Of a stretch of 64,000 nucleotides of DNA, positions 34,180-42,113 are shown piece by piece. Source of the DNA: Pseudomonadota bacterium (lineage in GTDB: Bacteria; Pseudomonadota; Alphaproteobacteria; Sphingomonadales; Sphingomonadaceae); contig JAJYQP010000006.1 in the NCBI GenBank assembly GCA_021794525.1, positions 1 through 64,000 of the forward strand. Reading direction: 5' to 3'. A program made the translations under genes and the position numbers. Below the pieces are notes generated by a model. That model was not told where the DNA came from and did no database searches. It saw nothing but the letters and a program-made list of their open reading frames with translations. The stretch's first letter is position 1; every line of letters starts with the position of its first letter.

Positions 34180-34209
34180 CGATATAACTATGATATCATA
34201 TTTATATCG
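34180..34209. promoter_or_regulatory. 30-bp AT-rich palindrome, probable operator/promoter of the SPFH operon
   Basis: The two halves (34180-34194 and 34195-34209) are reverse complements except at one position. The centre is the 12-bp palindrome TATGATATCATA and the arms are CGATATAA / TTATATCG. In a GC-rich genome this AT-rich block stands out. It ends 15 bp before the SPFH start codon and contains -10-like TATAA sequences, so a bound repressor would block transcription. Confidence 0.75.
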
Positions 34210-34222
34210 AATTCGTGGATCG

Positions 34223-35998
34223 TCAAGTGGATGCGATTTCCCTGAGGAAGCGCTCTCCGTAGGCCTCGAGCTTCTTCGCCCCGACACCGGGCAAGGCGCC
34301 GAGCTGTGACAGCGAGCCTGGCCGCGCCTCGGCCATCGCGCGCAGGGTGGAATCGTGGAAGATCACATAGGGCGGTACCCCGGCCTCCTCGGCGAGGTCC
34401 CGCCGGAGCGCCCGCAGCGCCTCGAACAGCGGGTCGTCGACCGGGTTGGCGGCGTTGCGGCTGGCGCGCGTGCCCGATCGTTTCGGCGGCGTGACGATTT
34501 CCACCGTCTCTCTGCCGGTCAGGATCGCGCGGGCCGTGCCGCCCAGCGCCAGCCCGCCGTGCTCGGTGGAGACCAGCACGCCCCGGGCCTGTAAAGCGCG
34601 GGCGAGCGGCTGGAGGAGCGACGCCTCCTCCCCGGCAACGATGCCGAACACGCTCAGCCGGTCGTGCCCGCGCTGGCGCACGCGCCCGTCCCCGCTGCCG
34701 GTGAGGACCTTGACGATGTGTCCCATGCCGAAGCTCTGCCCGGTGCGATAGACCGCGCTCAGCAGCTTGCGGGCAAGCTCGGTCGCGTCGATCACGCCCG
34801 GCTTGTCGAGGCAGTTGTCGCAATTGCCGCATTCGGCGGGCGGGTCCTCGCCGAAATGGCGCAGCAGCACGGCGCGGCGGCATTCGGCAGTCTCGACGAG
34901 GGCGGCTAGCGCATCGAGCCGCGCACGCTCTCCGGCGCGGCGGTCCTCTGGCACTTCGGACAGGCGCTGGCGAGCGGTGGCGAAATCGCCCGCCGCCCAC
35001 AGCATCACCGCCTGGCTCGGATCGCCGTCGCGCCCGGCGCGGCCGGTTTCCTGGTAATAGCCCTCGATCGATTTCGGAACCCCGGCATGGGCGACGAAGC
35101 GTACGTCCGGCTTGTCGATCCCCATGCCGAAGGCGACCGTGGCGACCACCACCATGTCCTCGCTGGCGACGAAGGCGGCCTGGTTGGCGGCGCGGATCTC
35201 CGGTTCGAGCCCCGCGTGATAGGGGAGCACCGGACGGCCCGTCATCGCCGCGAGCTGCCCGGCGAGTGTCTCGGTCTTGGCCCGCGTCGGCGCATAGACG
35301 ATGCCGGGGCCGGGCTGCTCGGCCATCAGCTGCGCGATCTGGCGCGCGGCGTTGTCGCGCGGGCGGATGGCGTAGCGGATGTTGGGCCGGTCGAAGCCCG
35401 CCAGCACCAGCCCGTCCTCGGGAATGCCGAGCTGCGCCATGACGTCGGCGCGGGTCTGGCGATCGGCGGTGGCGGTGAGCGCGAGCCGGGGCACCGCCGG
35501 GAAGGCGTCCATCAGCGGGCGGAGCTGGCGATAGTCGGGGCGGAAATCATGGCCCCATTCGGACACGCAATGCGCCTCGTCGATGGCGAACAGACTCAAG
35601 GACGCTTCGCCCAGCAGCGCGCGGAAGCCGGGCTGGCTGGCGCGTTCGGGCGCCACGTAGAGGAGGTCGAGCGCGCCCGCGCGGAAGGCGTCCAGCGTTT
35701 CGCGCCAGTCGGTGTCCACGCTCGTCAAGGTCGCGGCACGGATGCCGTTGGCGCGCGCGCTCCGCAGCTGGTCGTGCATCAGCGCGATCAGCGGGCTGAC
35801 CACCACGCAGGTGCCTTGCAAGACCACCGCGGGGAGCTGGTAGGTGAGCGACTTGCCCGCACCCGTCGGCATCACCGCCAGCGTCGATTGCCCGGCGAGA
35901 ACGCGCCCCACCACCTCGGCCTGCCTGCCGCGAAACTCGTCGAACCCGAAGACGCGCTTCAGCGCGGCGCGCGCCTGGTCGATGGTGGGGCGATCCAT
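34223..35998 (-). CDS. recQ: ATP-dependent DNA helicase RecQ
   Basis: 3-prime to 5-prime helicase in recombination and fork repair. The 591-residue protein is full length, with Walker A MPTGAGKSLTYQLPA (about 43-57), the IDEAHCVSEWGHDFRPDY box (about 140), motif VI with QETGRAGRDG, the RecQ zinc cysteines (AECRRA and CGNCDNC, about 370-395), the RQC winged helix, and a C-terminal HRDC domain ending LREIAST. It is on the same strand as the SPFH operon, but the palindrome lies between them, so the downstream operon has its own promoter. No SOS box is seen upstream. Confidence 0.96.
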   Translation of the reverse strand: MDRPTIDQARAALKRVFGFDEFRGRQAEVVGRVLAGQSTLAVMPTGAGKSLTYQLPAVVLQGTCVVVSPLIALMHDQLRSARANGIRAATLTSVDTDWRETLDAFRAGALDLLYVAPERASQPGFRALLGEASLSLFAIDEAHCVSEWGHDFRPDYRQLRPLMDAFPAVPRLALTATADRQTRADVMAQLGIPEDGLVLAGFDRPNIRYAIRPRDNAARQIAQLMAEQPGPGIVYAPTRAKTETLAGQLAAMTGRPVLPYHAGLEPEIRAANQAAFVASEDMVVVATVAFGMGIDKPDVRFVAHAGVPKSIEGYYQETGRAGRDGDPSQAVMLWAAGDFATARQRLSEVPEDRRAGERARLDALAALVETAECRRAVLLRHFGEDPPAECGNCDNCLDKPGVIDATELARKLLSAVYRTGQSFGMGHIVKVLTGSGDGRVRQRGHDRLSVFGIVAGEEASLLQPLARALQARGVLVSTEHGGLALGGTARAILTGRETVEIVTPPKRSGTRASRNAANPVDDPLFEALRALRRDLAEEAGVPPYVIFHDSTLRAMAEARPGSLSQLGALPGVGAKKLEAYGERFLREIAST

Positions 35999-36153
35999 GC
36001 GCGACGCCTTGGCAGCGCGGGGCAGGGCGGGAAACCGCGCGGCGGACGTTTTCCCCGCGCGCTGCCCGCGTCGGGCTCATCTTTCGCTTGGAACCGCCGC
36101 CCCGCTATGGTTACTGGCTCCGCACAGGACACCCATCCCCTGAGGAGATTGCC

Positions 36154-36462
36154 ATGAAGCTGCGTTCCGCCCTGATCCTCGTCGCCCCGCTCGCCCTGGC
36201 GCTGACCGGCTGCGGCCGCTCGGACGATGCCTCCACCGAGGCCGAGGCGGACACGGTCGAAATTCCCGCCAACGAGGCGCTCCAGACCGTGACCGAAACC
36301 CCCGTCGCCGATCCCAACGCCAATGCCGCGCTTCCGACCGGCGATGCCACGCCCGAGATGACCGAGGACGAGAAGATCAAGACTGCCGGTGACAGCGCCG
36401 CCGACACCGCCGCCGCGGCCGCCGACGCGATGGACGCTAGCGCGACCGAAGGCCAGCAATGA
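36154..36462 (+). CDS. Small Ala/Asp-rich lipoprotein
   Basis: A 102-residue exported lipoprotein. The signal ends in LALTGC (lipid-modified Cys near residue 18) and the mature part is acidic and disordered (TEAEADTVEIP, ADTAAAAADAMDAS), with no known domain. It has a TGAGGAGA ribosome site before the ATG. It overlaps the next lipoprotein gene by 4 bp (ATGA), which in turn overlaps the acyl-CoA dehydrogenase gene, so all three are translationally coupled. Confidence 0.85.
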   Translation: MKLRSALILVAPLALALTGCGRSDDASTEAEADTVEIPANEALQTVTETPVADPNANAALPTGDATPEMTEDEKIKTAGDSAADTAAAAADAMDASATEGQQ

Positions 36463-36737
36463 GCGTGGTGCGCGCACCGCTCGTCGCGGCGGCTTGCATG
36501 CTCGCTGCGGCTTGCTCTGCCGAGGAGAAGGTCTCCGTGCCTGCCACCAGCGCCGACGAGCGCCGCGCGGTGGCCGAGGCGCGGGAGATGATCCCCGAGG
36601 CCGAGCAGGCCGCGGCCAGCGAGGCGGCGATGACGCCGACCACCGCTCCTGCGCCGTCCACCGACCCCACCGCTCCGGTGCGCGAGGTGAAGCCGCAGTT
36701 CTCGACTCCCCTTCCGCAAGCGAGTCCCGCTCAATGA
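36459..36737 (+). CDS. Small Ala/Pro-rich lipoprotein
   Basis: A 92-residue predicted lipoprotein with lipobox LAAAC (Cys at about 19) and a low-complexity Ala/Glu/Pro mature region (EQAAASEAAMTPTTAPAPS). I do not recognise a family. It overlaps both neighbours through ATGA junctions. The coupling to an acyl-CoA dehydrogenase is unexplained and may be only a shared transcript. Confidence 0.8.
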   Translation: MSVVRAPLVAAACMLAAACSAEEKVSVPATSADERRAVAEAREMIPEAEQAAASEAAMTPTTAPAPSTDPTAPVREVKPQFSTPLPQASPAQ

Positions 36738-37912
36738 CGAATCCCGGCATGGACGCCGACACCTTCGAGCAGTTCATCGACCAGCTCGACCGCTACGTCC
36801 GCGAGCGGCTGATCCCCGCCGAGCGCGAGACGATCGAGACCGACCGGGTGCCCGAGGTGATCGTGCAGGAAATGCGCGAGATGGGGCTGTTCGGGCTGAC
36901 CGTGCCGGAGGAATACGGCGGGGCGGGGCTCAACACCTCGCAATATGCGCGCGTGGTGCGGAGCATGGCTTATGCCGCGCCGGCCTTCCGCTCGATCTTC
37001 TCGATCAATGTCGGCATGTTCAATTCCGCGATCAAGAACGGCGCTACCGAAGCGCAGAAGCGCGAATGGTGGCCGCGCATCGCTGCCGGCGAGATCGCCT
37101 GCTTCGGCCTGACCGAGCCCGGCTCGGGCTCCGACAGCGCCGCCATGCAGACCACCGCGCGCCCCGATCCTTCGGGCAACGGCTGGATCCTCAACGGCAC
37201 CAAGCGCTACATCACCAATTCGCCGGAGGCCGCGGTGGGCCTGATCATGGCGCGCACCGAAAAGGAGGCGCTGCCCAAGAACGCGCATGTTTCCGCCTTT
37301 CTCGTGCCAATGGACACGCCCGGCGTCTCGACCGGCAGTCCGGATAGAAAGATGGGCCAGTCGGGCGCGCATATCGCCGACGTCATCCTCGAGGATGTCC
37401 ACGTACCGGGTGAGGCGCTCCTGGGCGGGGAGACGGGCAAAGGCTTCGTCTTCGCGATGAAGAGCCTCGACAACGGGCGCATCTCGGTCGGCGCGGCCAG
37501 CACCGGATACGCCCGCCGCGCGCTAGATTCCGCGCTGCGCTACGCGACCGAACGCAAGGCCTTTGGGGAACCCATCGCCAATTTCCAGCTCATCCAGGCG
37601 ATGCTGGCGGACAGCGAGACCGAGATCTACGCCGCCGAATGCATGATGGCGGACGTGACGGCGCGCGCCGACCGGGGGGAAAACATCCTGGTCAAGGCCG
37701 CCGCCTTCAAGGTCTTTGCCTCCGAAATGTGCGGGCGGGTGATGGACCGGGTGGTGCAGATCTACGGCGGGGCGGGCTACCTCGCCGAATACGATGCCGA
37801 ACGCTTTTTCCGCGATGCGCGAATCTACCGCATCTACGAAGGCACCACGCAGATTCTCCAGCTCCAGATCGCCAAGCATATGCTGCGCGAGTTCGCGGCG
37901 AGCGGTCTATGA
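36734..37912 (+). CDS. Acyl-CoA dehydrogenase
   Basis: FAD flavoenzyme oxidising an acyl-CoA to the 2-enoyl-CoA. The 392-residue protein has an N-terminal helical domain (VPEEYGGAGLN), FAD-binding FGLTEPGSGSDSAAM, the mid-domain ITNSPEA, and the C-terminal region with QIYGGAGYLAEY and the catalytic Glu in RIYEGTTQILQL. It opens a catabolic cluster with a CoA transferase, a thiolase and a MaoC-type hydratase. The chain specificity is unknown; the context suits branched-chain or dicarboxylic CoA substrates. Confidence 0.94.
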   Translation: MTNPGMDADTFEQFIDQLDRYVRERLIPAERETIETDRVPEVIVQEMREMGLFGLTVPEEYGGAGLNTSQYARVVRSMAYAAPAFRSIFSINVGMFNSAIKNGATEAQKREWWPRIAAGEIACFGLTEPGSGSDSAAMQTTARPDPSGNGWILNGTKRYITNSPEAAVGLIMARTEKEALPKNAHVSAFLVPMDTPGVSTGSPDRKMGQSGAHIADVILEDVHVPGEALLGGETGKGFVFAMKSLDNGRISVGAASTGYARRALDSALRYATERKAFGEPIANFQLIQAMLADSETEIYAAECMMADVTARADRGENILVKAAAFKVFASEMCGRVMDRVVQIYGGAGYLAEYDAERFFRDARIYRIYEGTTQILQLQIAKHMLREFAASGL

Positions 37913-37924
37913 CGATGAAGGTCG

Positions 37925-38004
37925 TCGTTCCCGCGCAGGCGGGGATCCAGGGCGGCTCACGCTATCGTCACCGCGATGGATTCCCGCCTGCGCGGGGATG
38001 ACGA
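37925..38004. repeat. Intergenic inverted-repeat element touching a start codon
   Basis: Arms 37925-37949 and 37977-38004 are near-perfect reverse complements (core CCCGCGCAGGCGGG) around a 27-bp loop. This CGTCATYCCCGCG-type repeat is widespread in Proteobacteria. The right arm ends immediately before the ATG at 38005, so GGGGATGACGA of the repeat is the only possible ribosome site of the next gene. Confidence 0.85.
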
Positions 38005-39231
38005 ATGTATAGTTTGCTCTCCGGCCTCTCCATCGTCGAAGCATCCAGCTTCGTCGCCTCGCCCACCGCGGGGCTTTATTGCGCCCAGCTAGGGGCGGAG
38101 GTCATCCGGGTCGATCACAAGGCGGGCGGGCTCGATTACGACCGCTACATGCTAACGCGCGAGGGGCGCTCGCTGAGCTGGGAAAACCTCAACCGCGCCA
38201 AGAAATCGGTCGCGCTCGATCTGCTCAGCGGGGAGGGGCGCGAGCTGCTGGTGGCACTGGCGGCGCAAGCGGGAAACCTTATCACCAATCTGCCGGAAAA
38301 GAGCTTCCTCAGCCATGAGGCCGTGGCGGCGCAGCGCCCCGACCTCGTCGGCATCCGCATCATGGGCTGGCACGACGGGCGGCAGGCTATGGATTTCACG
38401 GTAAATGCGGCCAGCGGCTATCCGCTGATGTGCGGTCCGGAGGACTGGGACGAGGCCGACCCGCCGCCCGTCAACCAGGTGCTGCCCGCCTGGGACTTCC
38501 TCACCGGCGCCTATTGCGCTTTCGCGCTTCTCGCGGGGATCCGCCATCGCGAGCAGACGGGGGAGGGGCGCGAGCTGCGCGTGCCGCTGGGCGACGTTGC
38601 TATCGGCACGGTCGCGAACAGCGGGGCAATGGCGGAGATGCTTTATCGCGGGGCCAACCGCGAACGGCTCGGCAACGCCATATGGGGAGCCTTCGGGCGC
38701 GATTTTCGCAGCCGGGACGGGAAGCGCTTTATGGTCGCCGCTCTCACGCCCAAGCAGTGGGACGGGCTGGTCGCCGCCTTCGGCGTGGCGGAGGGGATCG
38801 CGGTGCTGGAGCGCGAGCTGGGCGTGCGCTTCGCAGATGGCGACACGCCGCGCTTCGCCCATCGCCACCGCCTGTTCACGCTGTTCCAGCAGGCGGCGGA
38901 CCGGTTCGACTGGGCCGAGTTAGAAACACGCCTGGCGGTCGAGGGCTGCACCTATGAACGCTACCGCACCATGCACGAGGCCGCTACCGACCCGGTGCTG
39001 GTCACGGACAATCCGCTGTTCGGGCCCTCGCCCACGAACCCCTCCGGCTTCGCCTATCCCGCCCCGCGCAGTTTCGTGAGCATCCCCGGCGAGGAGCGCG
39101 GCGACCCGCGCGCGGCGCCTCTCCTGGGGGAACATACCGAGGAAGTGCTGGCCGAAAAGCTCGGTCTTTCCCCGGGGCAGATCGCCCGGCTCGTCGATGC
39201 TGGAATCGCCCGAATTTCCGACAAGGACTGA
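38005..39231 (+). CDS. CaiB/BaiF family (class III) CoA transferase
   Basis: Transfers CoA between acyl-CoA and a free acid by the ordered class III mechanism. The 408-residue protein shows SIVEASSFVASPTAGLYCAQ, GAEVIRVDHK, the interlocked-dimer core and GSPTNPSGFAYPAPRS-like C-terminal features. The catalytic Asp normally near residue 170 is likely the one in VPLGDVAIG or nearby; I could not fix it by eye. The ATG directly follows the repeat. The stop is 4 bp before the thiolase start. Confidence 0.9.
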   Translation: MYSLLSGLSIVEASSFVASPTAGLYCAQLGAEVIRVDHKAGGLDYDRYMLTREGRSLSWENLNRAKKSVALDLLSGEGRELLVALAAQAGNLITNLPEKSFLSHEAVAAQRPDLVGIRIMGWHDGRQAMDFTVNAASGYPLMCGPEDWDEADPPPVNQVLPAWDFLTGAYCAFALLAGIRHREQTGEGRELRVPLGDVAIGTVANSGAMAEMLYRGANRERLGNAIWGAFGRDFRSRDGKRFMVAALTPKQWDGLVAAFGVAEGIAVLERELGVRFADGDTPRFAHRHRLFTLFQQAADRFDWAELETRLAVEGCTYERYRTMHEAATDPVLVTDNPLFGPSPTNPSGFAYPAPRSFVSIPGEERGDPRAAPLLGEHTEEVLAEKLGLSPGQIARLVDAGIARISDKD

Positions 39232-39235
39232 CATT

Positions 39236-40453
39236 ATGACCGCACCTCGCCGCGTCGCCATCTGCTCACCGCTTCGCACGCCGGTGGGGCGCTTTCTCGG
39301 CGCGCTCGCCCCGCTAGAGGCGGGCGCTCTGGGCGCAATAATCATCAGGGCGCTGGTCGAGCGCAGCGGGGTCGATCCCCTGCGGGTGGACGACGTGGTC
39401 TTCTCGCAAGGCTACGGTAGCGGCGAGGCGCCCGCGATCGGGCGCTGGAGCTGGCTCGCCGCGGGAATGCCGATCGAGGTGCCCGGCTTCCAGCTCGACC
39501 GGCGCTGCGGTTCGGGCCTCCAGGCGGTCGCGACCGCGGCGATGATGGTGCAGACCGGCGTCGCCGACTGCGTGCTGGCGGGCGGGGTGGAGAGCATGTC
39601 GAACGTCGAGCATTACACCACCGGGGCGCGCCACGGTGCGCGGATGGGCGATGTCGTGCTGTGGGACCGCCTCAGCCGGGGCCGGGTGATGAGCCAGCCG
39701 GTCGAACGCTTTGGGGTCATCACCGGCATGATCGAAACCGCCGAGAACCTCGCCAGCGATTACGGCATCACGCGTGAAGAAGCCGACGCCTTCGCGGTCC
39801 GCAGCCACCAGAACGCCGCGCGGGCGTGGAAGGAGGGCAGGTTCGACGCCCAGCTCGTGCCCGTGCCGGTCCCGCAGAAGCGCGGCGATCCGCTGGTATT
39901 CGCCAGGGACGAAGGCTTCCGCCCCGACGCCAGCATGGACACGCTCGGCGCGCTCAAGCCCATCGAAGGCGGGGTGGTGACGGCGGGCAACGCCAGCCAG
40001 CAGAACGATGCCGCCGCCGCCTGCCTCGTCGTCGCCGAGGACAAGCTCGAGGAACTTGGGCTGGAGCCGATGCTGTGGTTTCACTCATGGAGCGCGGCCG
40101 GCTGCGACCCCAGCCGCATGGGCATCGGCCCGGTTCCCGCGGTCGAGCGGCTGTTCGCGCGCACGGGCCTCGGCTGGGACGACATCGGCCTGGTAGAGCT
40201 GAACGAGGCTTTCGCGCCGCAGGTGCTTGCCGTGCTGAAGGGCTGGGGCTGGTCGGAGGGTGACTCTCGCCGCGAGATTCTCAACGTCAACGGCTCGGGC
40301 ATCAGCCTCGGCCATCCCATCGGCGCAACCGGATTGCGCATCCTCGCCGACATGGCGCACGAGATACAGCGGCGCGAGGTGCGTTACGGACTCGAGACGA
40401 TGTGCATCGGCGGGGGGCAGGGCATGACCGCGGTGTTCGAGCGCGCCGTTTGA
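39236..40453 (+). CDS. Thiolase (acetyl-CoA acyltransferase)
   Basis: Thiolytic cleavage of 3-ketoacyl-CoA (405 residues from the ATG at 39236). Catalytic residues are visible: Cys in DRRCGSGLQAV (about 90), His in NEAFAPQ, His in SLGHPIGATG (about 358) and Cys in TMCIGGGQG (about 388). An upstream in-frame ATG (39197) would overlap the CoA transferase gene heavily. It shares one base with the next start (TGATGA). Confidence 0.94.
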   Translation: MTAPRRVAICSPLRTPVGRFLGALAPLEAGALGAIIIRALVERSGVDPLRVDDVVFSQGYGSGEAPAIGRWSWLAAGMPIEVPGFQLDRRCGSGLQAVATAAMMVQTGVADCVLAGGVESMSNVEHYTTGARHGARMGDVVLWDRLSRGRVMSQPVERFGVITGMIETAENLASDYGITREEADAFAVRSHQNAARAWKEGRFDAQLVPVPVPQKRGDPLVFARDEGFRPDASMDTLGALKPIEGGVVTAGNASQQNDAAAACLVVAEDKLEELGLEPMLWFHSWSAAGCDPSRMGIGPVPAVERLFARTGLGWDDIGLVELNEAFAPQVLAVLKGWGWSEGDSRREILNVNGSGISLGHPIGATGLRILADMAHEIQRREVRYGLETMCIGGGQGMTAVFERAV

Positions 40454-41301
40454 TGAGCGACTGGGACACTTGGATCGGGCGCGAGCTCCGGCAGGAGGGC
40501 CAGCTCGACCCGGCGCTGGCGCGGCGCTGGTGCGCGACTTTCGACCTGCCGGTGCCGTCGGTCGAGATGCCGCAGGGTATCCACCTCTGCCTCTGCACGC
40601 CCGAAACGCCGACGGAATTGCTGGGCGAGGACGGCCACCCCGCGCGCAATGCGCCCGGCAGCTTCCTCCCGCCGATCCCGCTGCCGCGCCGGATGTGGGC
40701 GGCAAGTGCGATGACGTTTCACCGCCCCTTGCGTATGGGCGATGCGATTGCTCGGACCAGCACAATCGCGGCCATCACCGAAAAGAGCGGCGGCAGCGGG
40801 ACGCTGGTCTTCGTCGAGCTGGACCATCGCACCGGGGCGAATGGCGCGCTCGCGGTCGAGGAGCGACAGACGCTGGTCTATCGCGCGGTCGCCACGCCCG
40901 ATGTCCCGCTGTCGCCGCCCGAGGCGGGGGAGGGGGCCTTCGACCGCTCCGACTGGGATGCGCATCGGGTGGTCGTGCCGGACGAGCGGTCGCTCTTCCG
41001 TTACTCCGCGCTCACCTTCAACACCCACCGCATCCATTACGACGCGCCTTATGCCCGCGATGTCGAGCGCTATCGCGGGCTGGTGGTGCATGGCCCGCTG
41101 ACTGCGAGCCTGCTGCTCCAGCTGGCCGGCGCGCAATTCGGGAACAACCGCCTCGCGCGGTTCGCCTTCCGGGGGGTCAGCCCGGCCATCGTGGGCGAAC
41201 TGCTCCATCTGGTGATGCGTGGCGGCGGCGACAGCCTCGAGATGGGTGCTTTCGCCGCGGACGGACGCCAGGTCATGAAGGCCGACGCAATTCTGCGTTA
41301 G
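40453..41301 (+). CDS. MaoC-like (FAS1-type) acyl-CoA dehydratase/hydratase
   Basis: A 282-residue double-hotdog protein resembling mesaconyl-C4-CoA / itaconyl-CoA hydratases. The N-terminal hotdog holds FHRPLRMGDAIARTSTI. The C-terminal one has the hydratase motif FRYSALTFNTHRIHYDAPYAR followed by LVVHGPLTASLLLQLAG. The start ATG overlaps the thiolase stop by 1 bp. Together the cluster can dehydrogenate, hydrate and cleave an acyl-CoA while recycling CoA. Its end overlaps the convergent ppk2 by 4 bp. Confidence 0.9.
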   Translation: MSDWDTWIGRELRQEGQLDPALARRWCATFDLPVPSVEMPQGIHLCLCTPETPTELLGEDGHPARNAPGSFLPPIPLPRRMWAASAMTFHRPLRMGDAIARTSTIAAITEKSGGSGTLVFVELDHRTGANGALAVEERQTLVYRAVATPDVPLSPPEAGEGAFDRSDWDAHRVVVPDERSLFRYSALTFNTHRIHYDAPYARDVERYRGLVVHGPLTASLLLQLAGAQFGNNRLARFAFRGVSPAIVGELLHLVMRGGGDSLEMGAFAADGRQVMKADAILR

Positions 41302-42065
41302 CTTTCGTAGGCCGGGATGGGTTCGAGCGTGCCATAGGTCTCGACCGCCGGCTCGCGGTCGAGCGGCGCCAACTCCAGAGTGTCGGGAGGGACCGCGGTA
41401 TCGGGAAGCCTTTGCAGCAGGTCACGGATCAGCGTGAGCCGCCCGCGCTTCTGATCGTTGAAATCGACCAGCGTCCACGGCGCCCATTCGGTATGCGTCG
41501 CCGCCAGCATCGCCTCGCGCGCCTTGGTGTAGGCGTCGTACTTCTCGCGCGCGGCAAGGTCGATGGGCGACAGCTTCCAGCGCTTGAGCGGATCCTCGAA
41601 GCGCTCCTTCAGCCGCTCCTCCTGCTGCGCCTGGTCGGTGGTGAGCCAGTATTTGAACAGCAGGATACCGTCATCGGTCAGCAGCCGCTCGAACGCGGGC
41701 GCCTGGGCGAGGAAGCGGGTGACCTGCTGATCGTCCGCGAAGCCCATGACCTTCTCGACCCCGGCGCGATTGTACCAGCTGCGGTCGAACAGCACGATCT
41801 CTCCCGCACTCGGCAGATGGGCGACGTAGCGCTGGAAGTACCACTGGCTTTTCTCGTCATCGCTCGGTTTAGACAACGCCACGACCCGGCATTGGCGCGG
41901 ATTGAGCGCGAAGCGGACCGCAGCGATGGCGCCGCCCTTGCCCGCCGTGTCACGCCCCTCGAACAGCACCACGACGCGTTGGCCGGTCACGGCCACCCAG
42001 CGCGCCATTGCGATCAGTGCCTCCTGCAAGGGCTCGAGCGCCGCTTCGTATTCTTCGCGCTTCAT
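41298..42065 (-). CDS. ppk2: Polyphosphate kinase 2
   Basis: PPK2 uses polyphosphate to phosphorylate nucleotides or the reverse. The single-domain 255-residue protein has Walker A VVVLFEGRDTAGKGGAI (about 32-48), Walker B IVLFDRSWYNRAGVEKVMGF, and the lid region LFKYWLTTDQAQQEERLKER. Class I versus class III (ADP or AMP preference) is not decided here. A ribosome site AAGGAACG precedes the ATG. It is divergent from phhA with 48 bp between the starts. Confidence 0.94.
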   Translation of the reverse strand: MKREEYEAALEPLQEALIAMARWVAVTGQRVVVLFEGRDTAGKGGAIAAVRFALNPRQCRVVALSKPSDDEKSQWYFQRYVAHLPSAGEIVLFDRSWYNRAGVEKVMGFADDQQVTRFLAQAPAFERLLTDDGILLFKYWLTTDQAQQEERLKERFEDPLKRWKLSPIDLAAREKYDAYTKAREAMLAATHTEWAPWTLVDFNDQKRGRLTLIRDLLQRLPDTAVPPDTLELAPLDREPAVETYGTLEPIPAYES

Positions 42066-42078
42066 TCGCGTCGTTCCT

Positions 42079-42107
42079 TTGTGTCGCGCCAGCCACGGTG
42101 CTATCGT
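42079..42107 (+). promoter_or_regulatory. Putative phhA promoter giving a leaderless mRNA
   Basis: TTGTGT (42079-42084), a 17-bp spacer and TATCGT (42102-42107). Six bases separate the -10 from the ATG at 42114, the same geometry as at ftsK and the thiE-like gene. No Shine-Dalgarno is present. Confidence 0.4.
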
Positions 42108-42113
42108 CCGTGT

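Noticed and set aside
36095-36125. GGAAC followed by GGTT upstream of the 36154 lipoprotein as an EcfG promoter
   Set aside because: Spacing is only 14 bp, outside the 16-17 bp required.
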